A stretch of DNA of 64,000 nt from Chitinophaga sp. S165 (lineage in GTDB: Bacteria > Bacteroidota > Bacteroidia > Chitinophagales > Chitinophagaceae), in assembly GCF_003182155.1 (NCBI RefSeq), contig NZ_QGTG01000002.1, forward strand, positions 496,001-560,000, read 5' to 3'. The notes under the pieces are model-generated. The model had not been told where the DNA came from and did not search any database. It saw only the letters and a list, made by a program, of their open reading frames with translations. This document shows, piece after piece, positions 35,093 to 43,413 of the stretch (its first letter is position 1; each line of letters opens with the position of its first letter). The position numbers were made by a program, and so were the translations under genes.

Positions 35093-35459
35093 GTGGGATC
35101 ATAAATAGTTGCCAGCGTCAATCATCTTCCAGCGGCAGGAACAAGCCCTCTACTCACATATTTGCCAAAGTCAACAAACTAACACTCAACCCTTTACCAC
35201 ATTGGCTCTCACACGCTGACTACAATTAATGTTTCCATTTAATTGATATATCCAAGCCACTTCCCCTTCCCTCACCTCCCGGATATGATATTCCTGACGA
35301 GCCTCCTTTATAACTGCTTCTCTGCCACCTCTCCTGCCCGGATTGCGTTAAAAAACTCCTAAATCAACAACTACAAATGGTGTAAAACGTACTAAAAAAA
35401 TTATATTTGATCCCTGTGCCCGGTTCCCCTTTTTACCGGGTAGACGAAATCTTTATTGG
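35093..35459. other. Intergenic region with batB leader
   Basis: About 370 bases without a believable ORF. The middle is pyrimidine-rich on the plus strand. A consensus -7 TATATTTG lies at 35402-35409, and the batB leader after it carries a small hairpin CCCGGT/ACCGGG (35419-35424 and 35435-35440). Confidence 0.5.
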
Positions 35460-36497
35460 ATGATGTTACGTTTTCAGCATAGTGAATATTTATGGGCACT
35501 GGTGTTATTACTAGTGTTGCAACTGGCTTTCCTCAGTATATCCTGGTGGAAACGGCGTTCCGTTCGCAAGCTCGGTGACCCTGTACTTGTAGAAAAACTA
35601 TTTACCGGCTATTCCCGCAGGCGTTTTACTTTCCGCTTCCTGCTGGTCTTCCTGGCCTTTCTTTTCGGAGTGATCGGCCTGGCCAATATCCAGAAAGGCA
35701 GCCGCATGGAAAAGATCACCCGTAAAGGAGTGGACGTTGTGATAGCGCTCGATGTCAGTAAGAGTATGCTGGCCGGCGACGTGAAACCGGACCGCCTCAC
35801 AAGAGCCAAACAACTGATCTCCAAACTTGCCGACAAACTGGATAATGATCGCGTAGGACTGGTAGTATTTGCCGGTAATGCTTATCTCCAGATGCCGCTA
35901 ACTATAGATTATTCAGCCGCCAAAATGTACCTGACCACTGTAGGACCAGAAATGATCCCTACCCAGGGTACTGCCATCGGACAGGCTATCCAGGTCAGCA
36001 ATGATGCTTTCAACAAAAAAGAAAGGAAACATAAAGCCCTTATTATCATCTCAGATGGTGAAGACCACGACGAAGCCGCTATCTCAAAGGCCAATATGGC
36101 GTTCGATAATGGTGTTGTGATCAATACTATCGGTATAGGCTCTCCAACAGGATCTCCGCTGCCGGACCCTGAAACAGGTACCAATAAGAAAGATAAAGAA
36201 GGGAACACCGTAATCTCTAAACTGAACGAAGATGAGCTCAAATCCATCGCCGCTGCCGGACATGGTATTTATGAGCATCTTGATAATAACACGGAAGAAG
36301 TAGTAAATTCCCTCGTACAGAAGATCGATGGCATGGAGCAGAAAGAGTTTGGAGAAAATATCTTCACTGACTATAACAGCTATTTCCAGTATTTCCTGGC
36401 TATCAGCCTGTTATTACTGATCGTTGAGTTCTTTATTCCTGAAATCAGGCGCCGTGCACGTACTAATGTTGTCGTTGCCGCTACAGAAAAACCATGA
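35460..36497 (+). CDS. batB: BatB-like von Willebrand factor A domain membrane protein
   Basis: A 345-residue protein. Two transmembrane helices lie near the N-terminus (about residues 10-28 and 58-77), a VWA domain follows at about 90-300, and a C-terminal helix at about 312-330 anchors the end. The MIDAS metal site is intact: DVSKS (about 98-102) and the downstream TQGTAIG and SDGEDHDE motifs. The layout matches BatA/BatB of the Bacteroides aerotolerance (Bat) operon, which is thought to form a periplasmic complex affecting oxidative-stress tolerance. The following gene overlaps by 4 bases and encodes BatC. The MoxR ATPase, BatA and BatD are not in the window. Confidence 0.88.
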   Translation: MMLRFQHSEYLWALVLLLVLQLAFLSISWWKRRSVRKLGDPVLVEKLFTGYSRRRFTFRFLLVFLAFLFGVIGLANIQKGSRMEKITRKGVDVVIALDVSKSMLAGDVKPDRLTRAKQLISKLADKLDNDRVGLVVFAGNAYLQMPLTIDYSAAKMYLTTVGPEMIPTQGTAIGQAIQVSNDAFNKKERKHKALIIISDGEDHDEAAISKANMAFDNGVVINTIGIGSPTGSPLPDPETGTNKKDKEGNTVISKLNEDELKSIAAAGHGIYEHLDNNTEEVVNSLVQKIDGMEQKEFGENIFTDYNSYFQYFLAISLLLLIVEFFIPEIRRRARTNVVVAATEKP

Positions 36498-37261
36498 CGA
36501 AACTACAATTCACATATAAGACATTGCTGGCAGGTCTTTTAATCTGCCTGTGCCAGAGCACATATGCCCAGACGGGAAACAAATTCATCCGTAAGGGCAA
36601 CGAGCTCTATAAGAACAAAAAATACACTGATGCGGAAGCTAACTACAAGAAAGCGCTGGAGGTAAACCAGCAGTCTGTGGAAGGCCGATATAACCTGGGT
36701 AACTCATTGTACGAACAGAAACGTTATGATGATGCCCGCGCACAGTACGCCAACAGCTTTAAAATGGCGCCTACCCGCGAAGGAAAGGCGGATGCCAGCT
36801 ATAATATAGGGAATACCTATATGGAAGGGAAGAAATGGGAGGAAAGCATCAAGGCATATAAAGAAGCGCTGAAACAGAACCCTACCGATGAACAGGCCCG
36901 TTATAACCTGGCATATGCACAGGCCATGCTGAAAAAGCAGCAAGGCGGCGGTGGCGACAATAAAGACAAAAAAGACAAGAACCAACAGAACAAGGACCAG
37001 CAAAACAAAGATCAACAGAACAAAGACCAGCAGAATAAAAATAAGCAGGACGAAAACAAGAATAAGAACGACGAGAACAAAGACAAGGACAAGAATAAAA
37101 ATAAAGAACAGCAGGACGAGAAACCTGAACCACAGCAAAGTAAACTGAACAAGCAGGAAGCAGAGCGTTTGCTCCAGGCATTGGGCCAGGAAGAAAACAA
37201 ACTGCAGGATAAGATGAAGAAGGCTAAAGGACAGGCTGTTCCTGTTGATAAAGACTGGTGA
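36494..37261 (+). CDS. batC: BatC-like tetratricopeptide repeat protein with a long Lys/Asn/Gln/Asp-rich tail
   Basis: A 255-residue protein with a signal peptide (residues 1-about 26, ending in TYAQ). Three to four TPR units follow (about 30-140: NELYKNKKYTDAEANYKKAL, YNLGNSLYEQKRYDDARAQY, YNIGNTYMEGKKWEESIKAY). Residues about 150-215 are a low-complexity run of NKDQQ and DENK repeats, highly charged, then a short helical end (KLNKQEAERLLQALGQEENK). The start overlaps batB by 4 bases (ATGA), so the two are coupled. It is taken as BatC, a partner of BatB. Confidence 0.85.
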   Translation: MTKLQFTYKTLLAGLLICLCQSTYAQTGNKFIRKGNELYKNKKYTDAEANYKKALEVNQQSVEGRYNLGNSLYEQKRYDDARAQYANSFKMAPTREGKADASYNIGNTYMEGKKWEESIKAYKEALKQNPTDEQARYNLAYAQAMLKKQQGGGGDNKDKKDKNQQNKDQQNKDQQNKDQQNKNKQDENKNKNDENKDKDKNKNKEQQDEKPEPQQSKLNKQEAERLLQALGQEENKLQDKMKKAKGQAVPVDKDW

Positions 37262-37315
37262 TCTTAGAAGGCCAATTCTATTCATTACCTTTGTTCCATA
37301 TTTGGATTTCTTTTT

Positions 37316-39259
37316 ATGCAGCTATATTGTAATTCACTGACGGAATATAAGCGACTGGCCACTTTGGAAGTAAAGGTTGGAGACCTGCTCATAGGTAATA
37401 ATCATCCGGTCCGTATCCAGACCATGACCACTACGGACACCATGGATACGAAAGCCACGGTGGAACAGACCATCCGTTGTATAGAAGCCGGCGCCGAGCT
37501 GGTAAGGATCACCGCACCCAGCAAAAAGGAAGCTGAAAACCTGTTGCCTATCCGTAATGAACTGCGTAAAAGAGGATATAACACTCCGCTCGTAGCTGAT
37601 ATACACTTTACACCGAACGCTGCTGAAATAGCCGCCCGTATTGTGGAAAAAGTGCGTATCAATCCCGGCAACTACGTAGACAAAAAGAAGTTTGAAACAC
37701 TCACATATACAGACAGCGAATACCAGGAAGAAATAGACCGCATCCGTAAACAGTTCACGCCACTGGTAAAAATATGCCGGGAGCACGGTACTGCTATGCG
37801 TATCGGTACGAACCATGGTTCCCTGAGCGATCGTATCATGAGCCGCTATGGCGATACGCCAATGGGAATGGTGGAAAGTGCTATGGAATTCCTCCGTATT
37901 GCGGAAGACCTGAACTTCAGGAACATCGTGCTTAGTATGAAATCCAGCAATCCGCAGGTAATGGTACAGGCTTATCGCCTGCTGATCCATACCATGCAGG
38001 ACCAATTGGGCCACTGTTATCCGCTGCACCTGGGCGTAACTGAAGCTGGAGATGGAGAAGACGGCCGTATCAAATCTGCCGTTGGTATCGGTACCCTGCT
38101 GGAAGATGGTATTGGCGATACTATCCGCGTCTCTCTTACCGAAGACCCGGAATTTGAATTGCCTGTATGCCGTGACCTGGTAAAACGCTATACTACCCGT
38201 CAGGACCATGAGCCTATTCCTGCCGTGGAACAGCTGCATTATTCTCCCTTTGAATACAAACGCCGTGAAAGTATTGCGGTAAATAATATCGGTGGTAAAC
38301 AAGTACCTGTTGTTGTTGCTGACTTCAGCAGGGAAACTGGCATTATGCCCTTTCGGCTCGAAACAGCCGGCTATCATTATGACGCCGACACTGACAAATG
38401 GAATATTGCTGATGCCGCAGCAGATTATCTTTTCACCCGTGAACTGTTGTCCTTTGCCCTACCAGGCACATTGAAAGTGATCGTACCGCATGATGTCTGG
38501 AATACGGCCGAAGATAAGGAGAAATATATGCCGCTTTTTTCTGCAGAAGAATACCTGCAATCTAAAGAGCGCTCTTCTATTATCAATTTCATCGACCATA
38601 ATACAGGAGTAGCTATACCTGAAGCATTGCTGCTGCAGATGGCGAACGATCATACTATTGTACTCTGTCTCCATTCTTCTAATGAGCATGCAATGCCGGA
38701 GGTAAGACGAACAATGATCACATTGCTGGAGCGTCAGATACAGCAACCCGTTATACTGAAATGCTTTGCGCAGGATAATACCGGAGATGAACACCTGATA
38801 CATTACGCGACCGAGACCGGCGCCCTTCTGCTGGATGGTTTTGGCGACGGTACGTGGCTGATCAGTGAATCAGTGGGAGCGTATGCTCCTGGTCATGCAC
38901 TGCTCAATAATATCGCGTTTGGCATTTTACAGGCTACCAGAACGCGTATTTCCAAAACAGAATACATCTCCTGCCCATCCTGTGGCCGTACCTTATTTGA
39001 CCTCCAGGAAACCACTGCGAAGATCAGGGCAGTGACCAATCATCTGAAAGGTGTTAAGATCGCTATTATGGGCTGTATAGTAAATGGTCCCGGTGAAATG
39101 GCGGATGCCGATTTCGGGTATGTAGGCAGCGGCGTTGGTAAGATCACCCTTTACAGGGGAAAGGAAGTTGTAAAACGGGGCCTGAACAGTGAGGTAGCAG
39201 TCGATGAGCTGATCTCCCTCATTAAGGAAAACGGCATGTGGGTAGAAACAACAAATTAA
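37316..39259 (+). CDS. ispG: 4-hydroxy-3-methylbut-2-enyl diphosphate synthase, long form
   Basis: A 647-residue IspG (GcpE), which converts MEcPP to HMBPP in the non-mevalonate isoprenoid pathway using a [4Fe-4S] cluster. The TIM-barrel part (about residues 1-290) shows IRCIEAGAELVRITAPS and VEKVRINPGNYVD. A middle insert domain of about 270 residues distinguishes the plant, Chlamydia and Bacteroidota long form from the 370-residue E. coli type. The C-terminal cluster domain carries CPSCGRTLFDLQ and IMGCIVNGPGEMADADFGYV, which provide the three Cys and the Glu ligand. It stands alone with a strong terminator downstream. Confidence 0.96.
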   Translation: MQLYCNSLTEYKRLATLEVKVGDLLIGNNHPVRIQTMTTTDTMDTKATVEQTIRCIEAGAELVRITAPSKKEAENLLPIRNELRKRGYNTPLVADIHFTPNAAEIAARIVEKVRINPGNYVDKKKFETLTYTDSEYQEEIDRIRKQFTPLVKICREHGTAMRIGTNHGSLSDRIMSRYGDTPMGMVESAMEFLRIAEDLNFRNIVLSMKSSNPQVMVQAYRLLIHTMQDQLGHCYPLHLGVTEAGDGEDGRIKSAVGIGTLLEDGIGDTIRVSLTEDPEFELPVCRDLVKRYTTRQDHEPIPAVEQLHYSPFEYKRRESIAVNNIGGKQVPVVVADFSRETGIMPFRLETAGYHYDADTDKWNIADAAADYLFTRELLSFALPGTLKVIVPHDVWNTAEDKEKYMPLFSAEEYLQSKERSSIINFIDHNTGVAIPEALLLQMANDHTIVLCLHSSNEHAMPEVRRTMITLLERQIQQPVILKCFAQDNTGDEHLIHYATETGALLLDGFGDGTWLISESVGAYAPGHALLNNIAFGILQATRTRISKTEYISCPSCGRTLFDLQETTAKIRAVTNHLKGVKIAIMGCIVNGPGEMADADFGYVGSGVGKITLYRGKEVVKRGLNSEVAVDELISLIKENGMWVETTN

Positions 39260-39280
39260 ACCAGGTAAGCTTAAATAGAA

Positions 39281-39305
39281 AAAGCCTCGCAGTTGCGAGG
39301 CTTTT
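39281..39305 (+). terminator. Terminator of ispG
   Basis: A perfect 11-bp stem AAAGCCTCGCA/TGCGAGGCTTT (39281-39291 and 39294-39304) with a 2-base loop and a T-run. Confidence 0.85.
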
Positions 39306-39642
39306 TAATTGAGGTTAACAGGATGATTCCTAAATCAATAAAGGGGGTCACTATATGTTCGTCAGACAATCGAATTGTACGCTTCATCAACATTCACACT
39401 CCTTAACCACTTATAATAAGTTAAGGGGTTATCAAACATTTGGGGGTTAACTATACTTTGTCAGGTGATACAAAGGTACGTCCAGTCAAGGCCCTTTGTC
39501 AAGCGTATCAATACGCAATCTGTTGCGGGAACTACGTTTCAAGAAATTGCAAATCACTACGTTAAAACATCCGAATAAATAATATAAGTCACCACATCTA
39601 TCTATTAAAAAAATCACTAATTTTTCGGAATAATTCACAACA
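39306..39642. other. Intergenic region with a short inverted repeat
   Basis: About 340 bases with no plausible ORF. CCTTAAC (39401-39407) and GTTAAGG (39420-39426) form a 7-bp stem with a 12-base loop. The promoter of the next gene must lie here; no full consensus pair was found. Confidence 0.4.
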
Positions 39643-40023
39643 ATGAAGATGAAAAAGATTTTAACCGCCGTGGTAGCGCTGTTAATGGGCGCCACTGTTG
39701 CTATGGCCCAGACGCCTGCAACACAGAGTAAAACGAAAGCAGAACACAGATCAGAAAAACCAGGTCAGAAAGCACAACGTCCAGCGCTGGACAGTACCGG
39801 CAAGCCAATGAAGAAAGACGGTTCGCCTGACAAGCGCTTCAAAGAAAACAAAGAAGGCAAAGAGGCTAAAGTACAGGGACCATTAAAGCAGGATGGTACG
39901 CCCGACAAGCGTTTTAAAGAGAACAAGCAGGCAAAGACAGAAGGCCCTAAAAAGCAGGACGGAACGCCTGACAAACGCTTCAAAGAGAATAAGGAGAAAA
40001 AAGCTGAACCAAAGAAAGCTTGA
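39643..40023 (+). CDS. Small secreted basic repeat protein
   Basis: A 126-residue protein with a signal peptide (MKMKKILTAVVALLMGATVAMAQ). The mature part is almost all Lys, Glu, Pro, Asp and Gly. Three copies of a unit with the core DGTPDKRFKENK (once DGSPDKRFKENK) occur at about residues 59-71, 83-95 and 105-117, with spacers of about 10-14 residues. Such DGTPDxRxKENK units occur in small Bacteroidota secreted proteins whose function I do not know. The protein is likely disordered and very basic. It is followed by a terminator and has its own promoter region. Confidence 0.75.
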   Translation: MKMKKILTAVVALLMGATVAMAQTPATQSKTKAEHRSEKPGQKAQRPALDSTGKPMKKDGSPDKRFKENKEGKEAKVQGPLKQDGTPDKRFKENKQAKTEGPKKQDGTPDKRFKENKEKKAEPKKA

Positions 40024-40044
40024 TCCACAACCCAAACTTTTCAT

Positions 40045-40084
40045 AAGCGGTTAGCCTGCCCCGGTAGGATAACCGCTTTTTTTC
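40045..40084 (+). terminator. Terminator of the repeat protein gene
   Basis: AAGCGGTTA (40045-40053) pairs with TAACCGCTT (40070-40078), with inner CCTGCC/GGTAGG adding to the stem, and a T-run follows. Confidence 0.8.
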
Positions 40085-40100
40085 TTCGTACATTTAACCA

Positions 40101-41030
40101 ATGTTGGACTTCAGGTTAAAAGTATTTTACACGGTGGCAAGACGCCTCAGCTTTACAAAAGCTGCAGAGGAACTGTTCATATCCCAACCCGCCGTAACCA
40201 AACATATTCATGAACTGGAACAGCAACTGGGAATGGCGCTGTTTGAACGTATCGGCAATAAGATCAAGATCACCCGTGCCGGTCAGGTGATGCTCAAACA
40301 TGCGGATGATATCTTTACCAGCTACCGCAACCTGGAGTATGAGATCAATCAGCTGAAACATGAACAGGGAGGTTTGCTCTCTCTCGGAGCGAGTACGACT
40401 ATCGCACAGTATTTCATTCCCCCGCTGCTTGCCCAGTTTAATCAGCGTTATCCTGAAATAACCGCTTCACTCATATCCGGCAATACCGAACAGGTAGAAC
40501 AAGCACTCTTTGATAAAACTATTCAGTTAGGACTGATCGAAGGCAGGTCAAAAAACCCGGTGCTTAAATATGTGGAGTTTGCGAAAGACGAGATAGCCCT
40601 CATCGGTAATGTGAAATACAACTATGGAGATGGAGACCCCGATACCCCACTGACTGCTGCTGAACTGAAATCCATTCCGCTCCTGATGCGCGAACAGGGT
40701 TCCGGAACGTTGGAAGTGATCACAGATGAACTCAAAAGGCTCAAACTGAAGCTTACCGATCTTCAGATAGCGATGTACATGGGCAGTTCGGAAAGTATTA
40801 AATCATACCTGCATCATGCACCCTGTGCAGCGTTTATTTCTTTACAAGCCGTAAAACGTGAGCTGGAAGCAGGCGAATTCAAGATACTGCCTGTGAAGAA
40901 CTTCAAACTGGTCAGAAAGTTTCACTTCATTTACTTACAGGGACAACAGGATAAACTGGCGCAATTATTCATGCGTTTCGCCAGACAACATGCCAATCAA
41001 TCCGGAGATACAGAAAACAAAAACGCTTAA
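40101..41030 (+). CDS. LysR family transcriptional regulator
   Basis: A 309-residue LTTR. The N-terminal winged helix-turn-helix (about residues 1-60) has the classic FTKAAEELFISQPAVTKHIH followed by LEQQLGMALFERIGNKIKIT. The C-terminal periplasmic-binding-protein-like effector domain (about 88-295) includes LSLGASTTIAQYFIPPLLAQ and a MREQGSGT segment, resembling the CysB/CysL-like subgroup. Effector and targets are unknown. No divergent target gene lies beside it: the upstream neighbour is co-directional and the downstream lipocalin gene convergent. Confidence 0.92.
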   Translation: MLDFRLKVFYTVARRLSFTKAAEELFISQPAVTKHIHELEQQLGMALFERIGNKIKITRAGQVMLKHADDIFTSYRNLEYEINQLKHEQGGLLSLGASTTIAQYFIPPLLAQFNQRYPEITASLISGNTEQVEQALFDKTIQLGLIEGRSKNPVLKYVEFAKDEIALIGNVKYNYGDGDPDTPLTAAELKSIPLLMREQGSGTLEVITDELKRLKLKLTDLQIAMYMGSSESIKSYLHHAPCAAFISLQAVKRELEAGEFKILPVKNFKLVRKFHFIYLQGQQDKLAQLFMRFARQHANQSGDTENKNA

Positions 41031-41069
41031 CACTTCACACAGTTATCAGCCATGTAAATGTTAAGCGTT
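41022..41069. terminator. Palindromic terminator-like hairpin AACGCTTAACA/TGTTAAGCGTT
   Basis: A perfect 11-bp stem (41022-41032 and 41059-41069) overlaps the LysR stop codon and lies before the convergent lipocalin gene end. The same core, AACGCTTAAC, builds the hairpin at 49377-49430. There is only a weak T-run. Confidence 0.55.
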
Positions 41070-41098
41070 GTTATATTAACGTATAGCCTTGTTGCTTA

Positions 41099-41602
41099 TT
41101 AAGTACGCTGCAGGGTATATACGATGTAACCGGTTTTGCCTTCAAAGTTCACAGCGGCTCTCCATACCATTGTTGAATTGCTCAATGAACTGATCTCAAC
41201 ACGGTAGCCATCTATAACATTCTTTGCCTTTACACCACCACCTACTTTTTTGAACTGGAACTGATCAACTCCGCCCTGTTTGTATATAGACCAAACGATG
41301 GCCTGTGTAGCAGTGCTGCAACCATCTTCAGTAGAAGATAAAGTATACGAACCATTGTTGTTTGAAGGAAGGATCCACTGACTACCTTTGAAACAGTTGA
41401 AAGATGCCTCATCAAAAACTGTCACCTTAGAACCCCTGGGAATTCCGTCAAAAGTAATGTCTGTAATAACCCAGTTTCCTTTCACGGAACCTTTGCTGGC
41501 ACTTTGTTCTGCATCGGTTGCTCCTTTTTGGGATTTACAGGATATAGCAAATACAGCTGCTACCAGGCATAATACTGCAAGTGTAAGGTGTTTCATGTTC
41601 AA
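41099..41602 (-). CDS. Lipocalin-like lipoprotein
   Basis: A 167-residue lipoprotein with a signal and lipobox (LVAAVFAISC, Cys22). The mature domain opens with KGNWVITDITFDGIP, the G-x-W start typical of lipocalin-like domains, followed by NNNGSYTLSS, and is beta-rich to the end (TGYIVYTLQRT). It is likely an outer-membrane or periplasmic small-ligand-binding protein; the ligand is unknown. It lies downstream of the anti-sigma gene at 41682 in the same direction (79-base gap), so it could belong to the sigma-factor unit. Confidence 0.8.
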   Translation of the reverse strand: MNMKHLTLAVLCLVAAVFAISCKSQKGATDAEQSASKGSVKGNWVITDITFDGIPRGSKVTVFDEASFNCFKGSQWILPSNNNGSYTLSSTEDGCSTATQAIVWSIYKQGGVDQFQFKKVGGGVKAKNVIDGYRVEISSLSNSTMVWRAAVNFEGKTGYIVYTLQRT

Positions 41603-41681
41603 ATAATTTGATGTTTAAGTTGTCTGAATGCAATGCATTACGGACGCAAGGTGTGAAAAAACAAGAAACGTACCAAATCCC

Positions 41682-42155
41682 TCATCGCTTCGTGGGAGAT
41701 GGCATTTCTGTATGAGCAGGGTATAGGCGCATTAAACGTTCCTCCATATTGCGGAACTGCTGGTAAAAGTAAACAGTACTGGCTATCAGTCCCATTATGA
41801 GCAACATCATGGCAATTACGGTACAACGCCACCAGATGCTAACGGTGATAGTATTATTACGAGGTTGTAATATATAAGTAGGCGACTCCGTCTGTTGCCG
41901 CCCGGCTCTTGAATAATAACCGCCCCGGCCGTGAGGGGCCAGCCGTTCAGATATCTTGTTCCATACCTTTGCAGGAGGTGTAACACCGTCTTCTTCCATT
42001 ACCTTTTGTAACCTGTACTCGGTAGCGGCTATTTCGGTATTCAACTCAGGATAAAGACTACGCATATGCTCAAATAACTCCGACTCTTCAGCCGAGGCTA
42101 ATCCAAGCAAATAGCTTTCAATAATGCCACTTTCTATGTAGTCGTTAAGATCCAA
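41682..42155 (-). CDS. Anti-sigma-like membrane protein (paralogue 2)
   Basis: A 157-residue protein with N-terminal anti-sigma-type signature LNDYIESGIIESYLLGLASA, a transmembrane helix at about 108-130 (WWRCTVIAMMLLIMGLIAST) and a short periplasmic tail. It is clearly paralogous to the neighbouring 42362-42823 gene: both share the pattern LNxYIxSGIIESYxLG, R-x-LYPxLN and the WWR start of the membrane helix. It lies 206 bases downstream of that gene, in the same direction. It may bind the same sigma factor (42824) or another. The periplasmic portion is only about 25 residues. Confidence 0.75.
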   Translation of the reverse strand: MDLNDYIESGIIESYLLGLASAEESELFEHMRSLYPELNTEIAATEYRLQKVMEEDGVTPPAKVWNKISERLAPHGRGGYYSRAGRQQTESPTYILQPRNNTITVSIWWRCTVIAMMLLIMGLIASTVYFYQQFRNMEERLMRLYPAHTEMPSPTKR

Positions 42156-42361
42156 AGTGAAATATATCTAATTTAATTACGGCAATATTTTTCAGGTCAA
42201 CGTACCTCTCTCTACATTTTAACCGTCAAATGTCAAATTAAGCTAATTCATTTCCAAATAAAAATCATATGGTAGACAAGCATTCTTCACACTAAATTGA
42301 TAATGAGAAGATTAATTTGAACCGCATAGGTATAGTCACCTACGTTACCACAAATATCCGA

Positions 42362-42823
42362 TTATTCTGGCGATACTGTCTGTTGAGTATGCAGTTGTTG
42401 TTCCATTTTTCTTTCCCGGGACTGCTGATACTTTAGAAAGTAGTAGATGGCAAAGAAAAGGCAGATCTTAGAGAGGATAAAAGTAATGATAAAGAACAAA
42501 CGCCACCACTTGTGCACGGTGATGTGTTGTCCGTCTTTGGAGTGGATATTGATAAAAGTATAACGGCCTTTATCGTTTCCTATGGGTGGTACTTCGTCCC
42601 GCCAGTTAATGTGTTGGAATATACGCTGTTTAAGATAAGGAGATGGCGATACTGCTTCTGCAAGTGCAGTCTTTTCAATTCTTCGTTCCACGGCCATGAT
42701 CTCGGCATTCAGAGAAGGATATAATCGCCGCATTTGCTGCAATTCTTCCATTTCACTGGTAGTCGCGATCCCAAGCACGTAGCTTTCTATGATCCCACTT
42801 TGTATGTAGTGATTAAGTTCCAA
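42362..42823 (-). CDS. Anti-sigma-like membrane protein (paralogue 1)
   Basis: A 153-residue protein with LNHYIQSGIIESYVLGIATT at the N-terminus, a cytoplasmic region to about 105, and a membrane helix at about 107-130 (WWRLFFIITFILSKICLFFA) followed by a short charged tail. Its start directly abuts the stop of the sigma factor gene (no intergenic bases), so the two are surely co-translated. It is expected to hold that sigma factor at the membrane. See the entry for its paralogue downstream. Confidence 0.8.
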   Translation of the reverse strand: MELNHYIQSGIIESYVLGIATTSEMEELQQMRRLYPSLNAEIMAVERRIEKTALAEAVSPSPYLKQRIFQHINWRDEVPPIGNDKGRYTFINIHSKDGQHITVHKWWRLFFIITFILSKICLFFAIYYFLKYQQSRERKMEQQLHTQQTVSPE

Positions 42824-43333
42824 TTATTCCCCTAAAAATTTTCTGAATGCAACCATGATGTCTTTCAATTTTACCATTACTTCATCAGGTTGTGTCCCCA
42901 GCATGCGGGCTACGGCTTCCTTTGGGAGTCCCTTATAATAACATAAATGGAATATTGTCTTGCTTTCTGCCGGTAGCCTGTTTGCGAACCGTTGTAGCAA
43001 GCTGCTGTCATGTTTTACAACATCATCGCTGCTATCCTCGTTCACCTCCATTACGGCAGCTTCTTTTAGCGCCTGCTCCCGGGCTATTCTCATCAGCCAG
43101 CCAAATAAGGTTGTATTTCCGGTTTCGCGGTAGGTTACAACATTCTTAAATACCTGGATGAATGTCCTGGTCAGGACATCTTCCGCTTTCGCCGTGTCAC
43201 CGACTACCTGCAGAATGATACTGAATAAAGCTGGGCCATAATAGTCGTAAACCAGTTCCTGGGCACCGGGATCTCCTGCTATGAGGCGTTCAGTTATGAT
43301 GTACTCGTCGATATGTACAGCCGTCTGCTGCAA
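42824..43333 (-). CDS. ECF-type RNA polymerase sigma factor
   Basis: A 169-residue sigma-70 family protein. Region 2 covers about residues 20-90 (ELVYDYYGPALFSIILQVVG, AEDVLTRTFIQVFKNVVTYR, TLFGWLMRIAREQALKEA). Region 4 covers about 115-165 (RLPAESKTIFHLCYYKGLPK, EAVARMLGTQPDEVMVKLKD). It resembles the ECF group paired with RskA-like anti-sigma factors. It heads a unit with two paralogous anti-sigma genes and possibly the lipocalin gene. Confidence 0.88.
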   Translation of the reverse strand: MQQTAVHIDEYIITERLIAGDPGAQELVYDYYGPALFSIILQVVGDTAKAEDVLTRTFIQVFKNVVTYRETGNTTLFGWLMRIAREQALKEAAVMEVNEDSSDDVVKHDSSLLQRFANRLPAESKTIFHLCYYKGLPKEAVARMLGTQPDEVMVKLKDIMVAFRKFLGE

Positions 43334-43413
43334 ATGTTATAGGTTTAAGAGAAAACTAAGATAAACTATTAATTAGTAACCATCAATTTCTTGTTATAAC
43401 ATCTTCTTTTCTC

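Noticed and set aside
36704-37285. 193-codon minus-strand ORF rich in Leu, Val and Phe, looking like a membrane protein
   Set aside because: It is the antisense mirror of the Lys/Asn-rich BatC tail; such tails give hydrophobic shadows.
37334-38377. 347-codon minus-strand ORF inside ispG
   Set aside because: Antisense shadow of a gene with strong motifs; no recognisable protein.
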